Assembly (NCBI GenBank): GCA_019749945.1
Contig: JAIEPF010000004.1
Location: forward strand, 62,001-126,000
Source: Burkholderiales bacterium
GTDB taxonomy: Bacteria; Pseudomonadota; Gammaproteobacteria; Burkholderiales; SG8-41
DNA length: 64,000 nucleotides
Direction of reading: 5' to 3'
Below the pieces are notes generated by a model, which was given only the letters and a program-made list of their open reading frames with translations, searched no databases and was not told the DNA's origin. Positions 25,528 through 33,921 of this stretch are shown here, piece by piece. Both the position numbers and the translations under genes were made by a program. Position 1 is the stretch's first letter, and every line of letters begins with the position of its first letter.

Positions 25528-26541
25528 ATGAATACAAGGCAATCATGGCTGCTGCTGGCCGCGGCAGTTGCGCTTTTCGGCATCATTGCCGTCGCGTTTT
25601 CGGTCGGGCGTTATCCGATAGCCGTCAGCGATCTGCTGCGCGTGTTGTGGAGCTGGCTGGGCGGCGCGCCGCACGGCCTCGATCCCACCATCGAAACCGT
25701 GGTGCTGCAGATCCGCGGGCCGCGGGTGATTGCGGCGCTGCTGGTCGGTGCGGCGCTGGCTGCGGCGGGCGCGGCCTACCAGAACCTGTTCCGCAATCCG
25801 CTGGTGTCGCCCGACATCCTTGGCGTGTCTTCGGGTGCTGCGGTGGGTGCGGTGCTGGGCATTTTCCTGTCGCTGGGCATCGTGGCCGTCCAGTCCATGG
25901 CCTTTGCCGGCGGGTTGGCGGCGGCGGGCATGGTCTACCTGGTGGCGCGCACCGTGCGTGGCCACGATCCCCTGCTGGTCCTGGTGCTGGCCGGCGTGGT
26001 GCTCGGTTCGCTGCTCGGCGCCTGCGTCGCGCTGATGAAATACCTCGCCGATCCGTACAACCAGTTGCCGGCGATCACGTTCTGGCTGCTGGGCAGTCTG
26101 GCATCGGTCGATCCACGGGATTTGCGGGTGGCGGGGCCGCTGCTGCTGGCCGGACTGCTGCCGCTGTGGCTGCTCAGATGGCGCATCAATGTGCTGTCGC
26201 TGGACGATGAGGAGGCGCGGGCGCTGGGGGTCGAAACCCGCAGCATCCGCCTGGTGGTGATTATCGGCGCGACATTGATGACGTCGGCTGCGGTGGCGAT
26301 TTCCGGTGTGATCGGCTGGATCGGCCTGGTGATCCCGCATTTTGCGCGGCTGCTGACCGGTCCGGATTTTTCGCGGCTGCTGCCGGTGTCGGTGCTGCTC
26401 GGCGCCGGATTCCTGGTCGCGGTGGACACGCTGGCGCGCAGCATCGGCAACATCGAGGTGCCGCTGGGTGTTTTGACGGCATTCATCGGCACGCCGCTGT
26501 TCCTGTGGCAGCTGGCGGGCGCGAGAAGGGGCTGGCAATGA
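25528..26541 (+). CDS. FecCD-type ABC transporter permease, probably for molybdate/tungstate (MolB-like)
   Basis: A 337-residue permease. The ATG at 25528 (MNTRQSWLLLAAAV) is used; the open frame begins earlier but lacks homology. It has about ten hydrophobic segments and FecCD family marks: RGPRVIAALLVGAALAAAG, FRNPLVSPDILGVSSGAAVG and GVIGWIGLVIPHFARLL. The family imports iron chelates, cobalamin or, in the Haemophilus MolBC system, molybdate and tungstate. Its place between tupA and modA, with an ATPase 24 nt downstream and no iron genes nearby, favours the oxyanion role. It has no separate binding protein of its own type. Confidence 0.85.
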   Translation: MNTRQSWLLLAAAVALFGIIAVAFSVGRYPIAVSDLLRVLWSWLGGAPHGLDPTIETVVLQIRGPRVIAALLVGAALAAAGAAYQNLFRNPLVSPDILGVSSGAAVGAVLGIFLSLGIVAVQSMAFAGGLAAAGMVYLVARTVRGHDPLLVLVLAGVVLGSLLGACVALMKYLADPYNQLPAITFWLLGSLASVDPRDLRVAGPLLLAGLLPLWLLRWRINVLSLDDEEARALGVETRSIRLVVIIGATLMTSAAVAISGVIGWIGLVIPHFARLLTGPDFSRLLPVSVLLGAGFLVAVDTLARSIGNIEVPLGVLTAFIGTPLFLWQLAGARRGWQ

Positions 26542-26565
26542 GGAGCGGGCTGTGAGGAGCTTGCC

Positions 26566-27348
26566 ATGAAGCTGGCCGCGCAAGGTTTGGCGTTTGGTTA
26601 TCGCGAGCGTCGCGTCGGCAGTGATATCACGCTGGAACTCCAGTCCGGTGAAGTGCTGTGCCTGCTCGGCCCCAACGGCAGCGGCAAAACCACGCTGTTC
26701 AAGACCCTGCTCGGGTTGTTGCCGGCGCAGGCCGGCGCCGTGCTGATTGAAGGCCGCGACGCGCGCACCCTCGCGCGTGACGAAATTGCGCGGCAGATCA
26801 GTTATGTGCCGCAGGCCCACGCCGCGTTTTTCCCCTACACCGTACGTGAAACCGTGCTGATGGGCCGTACCGCGCATCTCGGGCTGTTCTCGTCGCCGTC
26901 CGCGCGCGACCATGCGGCGACGGCGACGGCCATGGAACGCATGGGCATCACCCATCTGGCGGATGCGGTTCACACGCAGATTTCCGGCGGCGAACGGCAG
27001 CTGACACTGATCGCGCGGGCACTGGCACAGGAGGCACGGCTGGTGATCATGGATGAACCGACGGCGAACCTCGATTTCGGCAACCAGCTGCGCGTGCTGG
27101 AGCGCATCCGCGCGCTGGCGGGCGAGGGCATCGGCGTGCTGCTGTCGACCCACGATCCGGATCACGCTTTTTTGTGCGCGGATCGGGTGGCGATGTTGCA
27201 CGCGGGGCGGTTGATGGCCAGCGGCAAAACGACGGAGGTGATGACCGCGGAAAGACTGCAGGAGATTTATGGCGTGACGGTCGCAATTACGGCAGTGCCT
27301 TTGCGCAATGGCGCTACCCGCAATGTTTGCCTGCCCTTGGGCTGGTAG
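26566..27348 (+). CDS. ABC transporter ATP-binding protein paired with the FecCD-type permease (MolC-like)
   Basis: A 260-residue ATPase with Walker A GPNGSGKTTL (about residues 36-45), signature ISGGERQLTLIARAL, Walker B LVIMDEPTANLDF and switch His in LSTHDPDH. It belongs to the BtuD/FhuC/MolC type that works with FecCD permeases. The stop is followed 14 nt later by modA, which is therefore co-translated and may serve as its binding protein. AGGAGC precedes the ATG. Confidence 0.87.
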   Translation: MKLAAQGLAFGYRERRVGSDITLELQSGEVLCLLGPNGSGKTTLFKTLLGLLPAQAGAVLIEGRDARTLARDEIARQISYVPQAHAAFFPYTVRETVLMGRTAHLGLFSSPSARDHAATATAMERMGITHLADAVHTQISGGERQLTLIARALAQEARLVIMDEPTANLDFGNQLRVLERIRALAGEGIGVLLSTHDPDHAFLCADRVAMLHAGRLMASGKTTEVMTAERLQEIYGVTVAITAVPLRNGATRNVCLPLGW

Positions 27349-27362
27349 AGGCAGAGTATCGG

Positions 27363-28169
27363 ATGAATATTCATAAGTATTTGTTTTTATTGATATTTTA
27401 TGGCTCTGCATCGGCTGCGATACTGATGCCTGCCGGCACCGCGCTGGCGCAGCGCGACATCCCGGCCATCGCTGCGGCCTCCGATCTGCAGTTTGCCCTT
27501 GAAGACATAGCCGCCCGTTTCCGTGCCGAGAGCCAGAATGAAGTGCGCCTGTCCTTCGGTTCCTCGGGCAATTATTTCCGCCAGATCGGGCAGGGTGCGC
27601 CGTTCCAGTTGTTCCTGTCGGCGGACGAGGATTTTGTTTTCCGTTTGCATCAGGCGGGCAAGACCGAGGATCGTGGCGTACTGTATGCGACCGGCCGCAT
27701 CGTGTTGTTTGCGCCGCAGGGCTCGCCGCTGCAGGTCGATGCGCAGATGGCCGGCCTCAAGGTGGCCATTGCCGGCAGCCGCATCAGTCGTTTCGCCATC
27801 GCCAATCCCGAGCACGCGCCATACGGCCGTGCCGCGGAGCAGGCGCTGCGCAAGCTGGGGATGTGGGAGGCCCTGCAGGGCAAACTGGTGCTCGGCGAAA
27901 ACGTGTCGCAGGCCGCGCAGTTCGCAGGCAGCGGTTCGGCGCAGGGCGGCATCTTTGCCTATTCACTGGCCTTGTCCCCCAGTGTTTCCAAACTGGGAAG
28001 TTATGTGCTCCTGCCCGAAGACCTGCACCAGCCGCTGCGCCAGCGCATGGTGCTGGTCAAGGGCGCGGGTGAAACTGCGCGGGCGTTTTATGTTTATCTG
28101 CAGCAGCCCGCTGCGCGGAAAATTTTTGCCCGATACGGTTTTGTGCTGCCGACGGGGGCGATGAAATAA
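27363..28169 (+). CDS. modA: molybdate-binding periplasmic protein ModA
   Basis: The ATG at 27363 gives 268 residues with a Sec signal (MNIHKYLFLLIFYGSASA to GTALAQ). ModA marks are AAASDLQFALEDIAARF near the mature N-terminus, LSFGSSGNYFRQIGQGAPFQLFLSADE-type sequence, and a C-terminal PAARKIFARYGF. ModA binds molybdate and tungstate. It sits between a FecCD-type system and modBC, and so could feed either. The first codons are AT-rich compared with neighbours. Confidence 0.92.
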   Translation: MNIHKYLFLLIFYGSASAAILMPAGTALAQRDIPAIAAASDLQFALEDIAARFRAESQNEVRLSFGSSGNYFRQIGQGAPFQLFLSADEDFVFRLHQAGKTEDRGVLYATGRIVLFAPQGSPLQVDAQMAGLKVAIAGSRISRFAIANPEHAPYGRAAEQALRKLGMWEALQGKLVLGENVSQAAQFAGSGSAQGGIFAYSLALSPSVSKLGSYVLLPEDLHQPLRQRMVLVKGAGETARAFYVYLQQPAARKIFARYGFVLPTGAMK

Positions 28170-28172
28170 ATC

Positions 28173-28844
28173 ATGGATTGGTCCGCACTCAAGCTCTCGC
28201 TGCAACTCGCCGCCTGCACGGTGCTGATCCTGCTGCCGCTGGGGATCTGGGCCGGACACGCGCTGGCGGCATATCATTTCCGCGGCAAGGCCTGGGTCGA
28301 GGCATTACTCGCGCTGCCGCTGGTGCTGCCGCCGACCGTGCTCGGTTATTACCTGCTGGTGATGATGGGTGGCGCCTCACCCATTGGCCAGTTTTACGAA
28401 TCCGTATTCGGCCGGCCGCTGGTGTTCAGTTTCGAGGGGCTGCTGCTGGCGTCGGTGATTTTCAACATCCCGTTCGCGATCCAGCCCATGCAGCGCGGCT
28501 TTGAGGCCATCGCACCGGAAGTGCGCGATGCCGCGGCCTGCTGCGGGCTGACACGCTGGCGTACGCTGTGGCGCATCGAGTTGCCGCTGGCCTGGCCGGG
28601 CATCCTCTCGGCGGTGGTGTTGACCTTCGCCCATACGCTGGGTGAATTCGGCGTGGTGCTGATGGTCGGCGGCAGCATTCCCGGCGAAACCAAGACCATT
28701 GCCATCGCCATCTACGACCGGGTGCAGGCCTTCGACACCGCCGGCGCCGGCGTGATGTCCGCTGCACTGCTGGTGATTTCCCTGATTGCCATAGGCGCCG
28801 CCTATTTCACCACCTCGCATACGCGGTCGCGCCGCCATGGCTGA
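28173..28844 (+). CDS. modB: molybdate ABC transporter permease ModB
   Basis: A 223-residue inner-membrane permease with five predicted hydrophobic segments. Family motifs are ALPLVLPPTVLGYYLLVMMG and the EAA loop region AACCGLTRWRTLWRIELPLAWPGILSA, followed by TLGEFGVVLMVGGSIPGETKTI. It starts three nt after modA and overlaps modC by eight bases. Confidence 0.95.
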   Translation: MDWSALKLSLQLAACTVLILLPLGIWAGHALAAYHFRGKAWVEALLALPLVLPPTVLGYYLLVMMGGASPIGQFYESVFGRPLVFSFEGLLLASVIFNIPFAIQPMQRGFEAIAPEVRDAAACCGLTRWRTLWRIELPLAWPGILSAVVLTFAHTLGEFGVVLMVGGSIPGETKTIAIAIYDRVQAFDTAGAGVMSAALLVISLIAIGAAYFTTSHTRSRRHG

Positions 28845-29970
28845 GCAGGGCATCCACGTCCGTCTGCAGCAAAGCGGGCCGATTCCGCTCGACGCCGAAC
28901 TTCGCTGCGCGCCGGGCGAAGTGCTGGCGCTGGTCGGACCGTCGGGCAGCGGCAAGACCACGATACTGCGCGCGATCGCCGGATTGCTGCGCGTCAGGCA
29001 CGGCCTGATCCATTGCAATGGCGACCGCTGGTTTGATGATGAACGTCATCTGTGGGTGGAGGCGCGGCGGCGTCGTGTCGGTTATGTGTTTCAGAACTAC
29101 GCCCTGTTCCCGCACCTGAGCGCCCTGCACAACGTGATGGAAGCCATGCTTGAGTTGCCTGTGGTCGAGCGTGAACGCCGTGCACGCGATGTACTGGCGC
29201 GGGTACGGCTGGCGGGACTTGAGAATCGCGTCCCTGCGGCGCTGTCCGGCGGGCAGCAGCAGCGCGTCGCCGTGGCGCGTGCGCTGGCGCGTGAACCGCA
29301 GGTGCTGCTGCTCGATGAACCGTTCTCCGCGGTGGACCGCGCGACGCGGCAGCGTTTGTACCGTGAACTCGCCGAACTGCGGCGTGAGTTGGCGATGCCG
29401 GTGATCCTGGTCACGCATGACCTTGATGAGGCCATGATGCTCGCCGACCGGATGTGCGTGCTGCACCAGGGCCGCACGCTGCAATCCGGCGATCCGTATG
29501 CGGTGATGACGCGTCCGCACACCGTTGAGGTCGCCCAGCTTGTCGGGCTGCGCAATGTATTCCGCGCCGGCGTGGTCGGGCATGATGTGGAGCGTAAGGT
29601 CACCATCATTGAATGGCGCAGGCATCGCCTTGAGGCGCGGCTGCAGCCGGATTTCAGGGCGGGGCAGCAGGTGACCTGGGCCATTCCGCAGGGGCATCTG
29701 GTGCTGCACCGGCGCGACCGGCCGTCGCGCGGCGAGCGGGAGAATCCGGTGTCCGGTACGGTGCTGGAATATCTGCCCCTGGGTGAAAACGTCGCGCTGA
29801 CGGTGGCCGTCAACGGCCCCGACCGGCCGCCGCTGTTCCTGACCGTGCCGGTGCATACCGCACGCCGCAACAATATCGCGCAGGGTGTTGAAATCCGCGT
29901 ATCCCTGCTTGCCGAAGGGATACACCTGATGCCGGCGGATGAATCGCGCACCCCGGCAAAACCCGGCTAG
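28837..29970 (+). CDS. modC: molybdate ABC transporter ATP-binding protein ModC
   Basis: A 377-residue ATPase: Walker A GPSGSGKTTI (about residues 34-43), signature LSGGQQQRVAVARAL, Walker B VLLLDEPFSAVDR, switch His in LVTHDLDE. The C-terminal third (about 290-365) is the TOBE domain that binds molybdate and inhibits transport in known ModC proteins. It energises ModB. The gene overlaps modB and is followed after 57 nt by mobB. Confidence 0.94.
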   Translation: MAEQGIHVRLQQSGPIPLDAELRCAPGEVLALVGPSGSGKTTILRAIAGLLRVRHGLIHCNGDRWFDDERHLWVEARRRRVGYVFQNYALFPHLSALHNVMEAMLELPVVERERRARDVLARVRLAGLENRVPAALSGGQQQRVAVARALAREPQVLLLDEPFSAVDRATRQRLYRELAELRRELAMPVILVTHDLDEAMMLADRMCVLHQGRTLQSGDPYAVMTRPHTVEVAQLVGLRNVFRAGVVGHDVERKVTIIEWRRHRLEARLQPDFRAGQQVTWAIPQGHLVLHRRDRPSRGERENPVSGTVLEYLPLGENVALTVAVNGPDRPPLFLTVPVHTARRNNIAQGVEIRVSLLAEGIHLMPADESRTPAKPG

Positions 29971-30027
29971 GGTGCAAAGCTGGAGCGGGGCACTGGTAAG
30001 ATTGCTGCCTTGAGGAGAATGCAGGGC

Positions 30028-30534
30028 ATGAAAATTTTCGGCTTTGCCGGTTTTTCCGGCAGCGGCAAAACCACGCTGATCGAAAAACTGATTCCGCTGT
30101 TTGTGCAGCAGAACCTGAAGGTGTCGCTGATCAAGCACGCGCACCACACGTTTGATGTCGACCAGCCGGGCAAGGATTCCTATCGCCACCGCCATGCTGG
30201 TTGCACCGAAGTGCTGGTGACTTCGTCGCGGCGCTGGGCCTTGATGCATGAGTTGCGCGGGGCAGCGGAGCCGGGGCTGACCGAGCAGATCGAGCGTCTG
30301 TCGCCCTGCGATTTGCTGCTGGTCGAAGGTTTCAAGCATGAGCGCATTCCGAAGCTGGAGGTTTACCGGGCGGAGGTTGGCGAGTCCCTGCTGCATCCCC
30401 ACGACACCAACATCGTGGCGGTCGCCAGTGATAAGAAAGTGGATACGAAACTGTCGCAATTCGATTTGAACAAGCCGGGCACGATTGCAGAATTCATCCT
30501 GCGCCATGTAGGCTTGCGCGAGGGCGAAAAATGA
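30028..30534 (+). CDS. mobB: molybdopterin-guanine dinucleotide biosynthesis protein MobB
   Basis: A 168-residue GTP-binding protein. MKIFGFAGFSGSGKTTLIEK at the start has the P-loop GFSGSGKTTL. LIKHAHHTFDVDQPGKDSYRH and LLLVEGFKHERIPKLEVYR are characteristic of MobB, which assists MobA in cofactor nucleotide attachment. The ATG at 30028 is preferred to an in-frame ATG at 30010. Its stop overlaps the moaD start by four bases. Confidence 0.93.
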   Translation: MKIFGFAGFSGSGKTTLIEKLIPLFVQQNLKVSLIKHAHHTFDVDQPGKDSYRHRHAGCTEVLVTSSRRWALMHELRGAAEPGLTEQIERLSPCDLLLVEGFKHERIPKLEVYRAEVGESLLHPHDTNIVAVASDKKVDTKLSQFDLNKPGTIAEFILRHVGLREGEK

Positions 30535-30785
30535 TTACCCTGCTTTATTTTGCCCGGCTGCGCGAAGCGCTGGGCACCGGCCGGGAACAACTGGCCCTGC
30601 CGGACGGCGTTACGACGCTGGCTGCATTGCGTGCCCATCTGGCGCGGCGCGGTGATGCCTGGGCGAAGGAAATGGCGGAAGGACGTAATCTGCGCGCCGC
30701 GGTGAACCAGGTCGTGGTCGCGGCCGATGCGCCGGTGGCCGATGGCGACGAAGTGGCGTTTTTTCCGCCGGTGACTGGCGGCTAG
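30531..30785 (+). CDS. moaD: molybdopterin synthase sulfur carrier subunit MoaD
   Basis: An 84-residue ubiquitin-like protein that carries sulfur as a C-terminal thiocarboxylate. It ends in the required Gly-Gly (FFPPVTGG). LLYFARLREALG at the N-terminus is typical. Start overlaps mobB (ATGA); moaE follows nine nt later. MoaD and MoaE together convert cPMP to molybdopterin. Confidence 0.95.
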   Translation: MITLLYFARLREALGTGREQLALPDGVTTLAALRAHLARRGDAWAKEMAEGRNLRAAVNQVVVAADAPVADGDEVAFFPPVTGG

Positions 30786-30793
30786 GGGTAATG

Positions 30794-31246
30794 ATGAGCG
30801 TGCGCGTGCAGCAGCAGGACTTCGACATCAGCGCCGAGATCGCCGCGATGCGCCGCGGGAATCCCAAAATCGGCGCCATCGCGAGTTTTGTCGGCGTGGT
30901 GCGTGATGTCAACGACGGCGACAGTGTGGCGACCATGACGCTGGAGCATTACCCCGGCATGACCGAAAAATCGATCTCGGACATCATGGGCCAGGCGCGC
31001 GGCCGCTGGGAGGTGCTGGATGCGCTGGTGATCCACCGCGTCGGCACCCTGAAGCCGACAGACCAGATCGTGCTGGTCATCGTGGCCAGCGCGCACCGTG
31101 GTGATGCCTTTGCCGCCTGCGAATTCATCATGGATTATCTGAAGACCCGGGCACCGTTCTGGAAAAAGGAAATCACGCCGCAGGGCGGGCGCTGGGTGGA
31201 TGCGCGGGCAAGCGATGACAAGGCGGCGGAGCGGTGGAAGACCTGA
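30794..31246 (+). CDS. moaE: molybdopterin synthase catalytic subunit MoaE
   Basis: A 150-residue enzyme subunit that takes sulfur from MoaD to build the dithiolene of molybdopterin. Typical parts are GAIASFVGVVRDVN, LEHYPGMTEKSI, IHRVGTLKPTDQIVLVIVASAHRGDAFAAC and KTRAPFWKKE with the catalytic lysine region. GGGG at 30785-30788 is better spaced for the ATG at 30794 than for the one at 30791. The 3' end overlaps the DUF1289 gene by 13 bases. Confidence 0.95.
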   Translation: MSVRVQQQDFDISAEIAAMRRGNPKIGAIASFVGVVRDVNDGDSVATMTLEHYPGMTEKSISDIMGQARGRWEVLDALVIHRVGTLKPTDQIVLVIVASAHRGDAFAACEFIMDYLKTRAPFWKKEITPQGGRWVDARASDDKAAERWKT

Positions 31247-31446
31247 GCGCTTCACCCGACAGCGTCAACAGTCCCTGTGTCCGCAATTGCTGCCTCGACG
31301 ACCAGGATATCTGCCTGGGCTGTTACCGCTCCATCACGGAAATTACCGGCTGGAGTGCCGCCGATAATCACCAGAGAAACGAAATCCTGAAGCGCTGCGA
31401 GCTGCGGCGCGAGCAGCGCAAGTGCGGCAAACCTGCCCGTTCCTGA
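31234..31446 (+). CDS. DUF1289 domain protein
   Basis: A 70-residue protein beginning with GTG inside the end of moaE. The DUF1289 pattern is plain: SPCVRNCCLDDQDICLGCYRS followed by EITGWSAADNHQRNEIL. The Cys pattern (PC, NCCLD, CLGC) suggests a small metal site. The family is common in proteobacteria and has no firm function. It is probably translated in step with moaE. Confidence 0.9.
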   Translation: MEDLSASPDSVNSPCVRNCCLDDQDICLGCYRSITEITGWSAADNHQRNEILKRCELRREQRKCGKPARS

Positions 31447-31467
31447 AACCCGCTTTTCGAGCCGACC

Positions 31468-32640
31468 ATGGTTGTTGCCCTCCAGACCCTGTCCCAATCC
31501 TTCCAGGCATTTTTCGATTCGGAAAAGTCCAGCGGCATCCTGCTGATCCTGTGCACGGTGATTTCCCTGCTGCTGGCGAACTCCCTGATCGGCACGCAGT
31601 ACCTGGAATTCTGGCAGACCCGCATTGCCGGTCTGAGCATCGGGCAGTGGATCAACGATGCGCTGATGGCGATTTTCTTTTTGCTGATCGGCCTGGAGCT
31701 CGAGCGCGAGCTGTATGTCGGCGAGTTGTCGAATGTGCGCAATGCGCTGCTGCCGATGTTTGCGGCGCTCGGCGGGGTCGTGGTTCCGGCGCTGATCCAT
31801 TATTCGCTGAATTCAGGAACCCCCACGGAGTCCGGTTTCGGCATCCCGATGGCCACCGACATCGCCTTTGCGCTGGGCGTGCTGGCCATCCTCGGCAGCC
31901 GGGTACCGGCGTCGTTGAAAGTGCTGGTGGTGGCTTATGCGGTGATCGACGATTTGTGCGCGATCATCGTCATTGCCGTGTTCTACACTGCGGATCTCTC
32001 CGCGGCCTACCTGCTGGCGGCGCTGGCGGTGTGGGGCGTGCTGCTGGTGTTCAACCGGGTGTTGCGGGTCATGGCCATGCTGCCTTATCTGATCGGCGGG
32101 GTGCTGATGTGGGCGCTGATGCTCAAATCCGGCGTGCACGCGACAATTGCCGGCGTGATGCTGGCCTTTGCCATCCCGTTTTCACACAGGGATGATGACG
32201 CCGCATCTCCCTCGCACAGGCTTGAACATATCCTGCATAAACCCGTTGCGTTCATCATCCTGCCGGTTTTTGCGCTGGCCAACACCGGTGTCGTGATCGG
32301 CGCCGACTGGATGCAGAGCCTGGCCAGTGGCAACAGCATCGGCATTGTGGCCGGGTTGCTGGTCGGCAAACCCATCGGCGTGGTACTGCTGTGTTTTGCG
32401 GCGGTGGCGACAGGTCTGTGCCGTCTGCCCGACGATTTGAACTGGCGCCATGTGCTGGGGGCCGGCATGCTCGGCGGTATCGGCTTCACGATGTCGATTT
32501 TCATCACCAATCTGGCGTTTGCCGGCGATGCGGCGACGATTAACGCCGCGAAAATGGCGATCCTGCTGGCGTCACTGACGGCGGGAACGGCGGGCTTTCT
32601 GTGGCTGCGATGGGTATGCCGGCCGACCGCCGCTTCATAA
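31468..32640 (+). CDS. nhaA: Na+/H+ antiporter NhaA
   Basis: A 390-residue inner-membrane antiporter with about 12 hydrophobic helices, the same length as E. coli NhaA (388). The ion-binding pair is Asp161-Asp162 in AYAVIDDLCAIIVIA, equivalent to Asp163-Asp164. Other marks are FFLLIGLELERELYVGEL, PMATDIAFALGVLAILG and GAGMLGGIGFTMSIFI. It exports sodium in exchange for protons, mostly at alkaline pH. The gene starts 22 nt after the DUF1289 gene. An NhaR-like regulator is encoded at 37954 but not next to it. Confidence 0.95.
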   Translation: MVVALQTLSQSFQAFFDSEKSSGILLILCTVISLLLANSLIGTQYLEFWQTRIAGLSIGQWINDALMAIFFLLIGLELERELYVGELSNVRNALLPMFAALGGVVVPALIHYSLNSGTPTESGFGIPMATDIAFALGVLAILGSRVPASLKVLVVAYAVIDDLCAIIVIAVFYTADLSAAYLLAALAVWGVLLVFNRVLRVMAMLPYLIGGVLMWALMLKSGVHATIAGVMLAFAIPFSHRDDDAASPSHRLEHILHKPVAFIILPVFALANTGVVIGADWMQSLASGNSIGIVAGLLVGKPIGVVLLCFAAVATGLCRLPDDLNWRHVLGAGMLGGIGFTMSIFITNLAFAGDAATINAAKMAILLASLTAGTAGFLWLRWVCRPTAAS

Positions 32641-32889
32641 CGACCAGATCGTCACCAGTGCTGCCTATCCGCGGCAGGGAAGGCCGTCAAATCATGGCCC
32701 ATCGGGCAACAGGGCCGGCATTGTTTTCATGGATGCGGATCCCGGATCGGGAATTGTGATGCCTGAACGCACAAAAGCATGGTTGTTCGATTTTCCGCTG
32801 TACAGCATCCAGCCCCGGACCCGCGGCGCACACCCGCTCCCCGCACAAACGGTAAACGCAACAGCCGCAAGGACAATGATCGCCGCCCC

Positions 32890-33843
32890 TCAGTTGCCGG
32901 ACTTCGGACGCCAGACCAGGCTCGCGGCAATGCTCGCGGCAATCAGCGCCACAACGACGCCCAGAGCGAGGAAAACCGGGATCTTGAAGATGTCGATCAG
33001 CAGCATTTTCACGCCGATGAACATCAGGACAAACGCCAAACCGTAAGAAAGCAGGTGGAAACGGTCCGCCATGTCGGCGAGCACGAAATACAGTGCGCGC
33101 AGGCCAAGGACGGCGAAGATGTTTGAGGTCATGACGATAAACGGATCATCGGTGATGGCGAAGATTGCCGGGATGCTGTCCACCGCGAAAACGATGTCTG
33201 TGATGGCAATCATCACCAGCACCAGAAAAAGCGGCGTATAGGTTCGAACCCCGTCGCGCAGTACCCAAAAACGCTCGCCTTCGAAACCGGGCGTTACCGC
33301 AAGGTGACCGCGCATCCAGCGTAATGCCGGATTTTTCTCCAGGTCCGGTTTTTCGCCGGCAAAGAACAACATTTTTGCGCCGGTGATCAGCAGGAAAAGA
33401 CCGAGCACGTAAATAATCCAGTGGAACTTGGCGATCAGCCAGGCCCCGATCAGGATCATGACGATGCGCAATGCAATTGCGCCCAATACGCCGTACACCA
33501 GCGTGCGACGCTGCAACTCCGGCGGCACGGCGAAGTATGTGAACAGCATCAGGAAGACGAAGATGTTGTCCACCGACAGTGATTTTTCGATCAGGTAACC
33601 GGTCAGAAACTCAAGCGTCTTCTCGCGGGCGATCTCCGGCCCGGAAGCCCCCTCCAGATACCACCAGAGCCAGCCGGCGAAGGCGAGCGATAACGCGACC
33701 CACAGCACGGACCATCCGAGTGCTTCTTTGACGCTGACGCGGGTTGCACCGCGCGCCGACAGAACCTTGAGGTCGACGGCGGTTGCCACGATGACAAAGC
33801 TGAAAAAACCAGCCCACATCCAGGGAGTAGCGATCGTTTCCAT
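32890..33843 (-). CDS. TerC/Alx family integral membrane protein, copy 1
   Basis: A 317-residue protein with about eight to nine hydrophobic helices and TerC family marks: LIEKSLSVDNIFVFLMLFTYFAVP, and the acidic helix MIAITDIVFAVDSIPAIFAIT. Alx/TerC relatives export manganese or take part in metal-ion homeostasis and tellurite or alkaline stress; which ion is moved here cannot be told. It is the last gene of the minus-strand run that starts at 37835, 78 nt after the BaeRF gene. It is closely related to the second TerC at 36033. I looked for a yybP-ykoY riboswitch in the short leader and saw none. Confidence 0.92.
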   Translation of the reverse strand: METIATPWMWAGFFSFVIVATAVDLKVLSARGATRVSVKEALGWSVLWVALSLAFAGWLWWYLEGASGPEIAREKTLEFLTGYLIEKSLSVDNIFVFLMLFTYFAVPPELQRRTLVYGVLGAIALRIVMILIGAWLIAKFHWIIYVLGLFLLITGAKMLFFAGEKPDLEKNPALRWMRGHLAVTPGFEGERFWVLRDGVRTYTPLFLVLVMIAITDIVFAVDSIPAIFAITDDPFIVMTSNIFAVLGLRALYFVLADMADRFHLLSYGLAFVLMFIGVKMLLIDIFKIPVFLALGVVVALIAASIAASLVWRPKSGN

Positions 33844-33921
33844 TTTTCAGTTTATCTCCAGAATTAAGCTAAAGTTTCCGCGGTCACCAATGTGAAGCCC
33901 GCCTCGGCTGACGGTTTCCTG

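Noticed and set aside
25543..27411. A 622-codon open frame on the minus strand opposite the FecCD permease and ATPase genes
   Set aside because: It is antisense to two clear ABC genes and has His/Arg/Gln-rich, low-complexity composition typical of the reverse frame of GC-rich genes.
28807..30507. A 566-codon open frame on the minus strand opposite modC and mobB
   Set aside because: It is antisense to well-identified genes and has no recognisable domain.
32641..32889. A small plus-strand gene between nhaA and the TerC gene (frames starting near 32729)
   Set aside because: The frames run into the TerC gene in antisense, have no ribosome site and no recognisable motif; I see nothing else in this gap.
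33844..33921. A yybP-ykoY (manganese) riboswitch before the TerC gene, as found for alx in E. coli
   Set aside because: The leader is only 78 nt long and I could not find the conserved riboswitch core.
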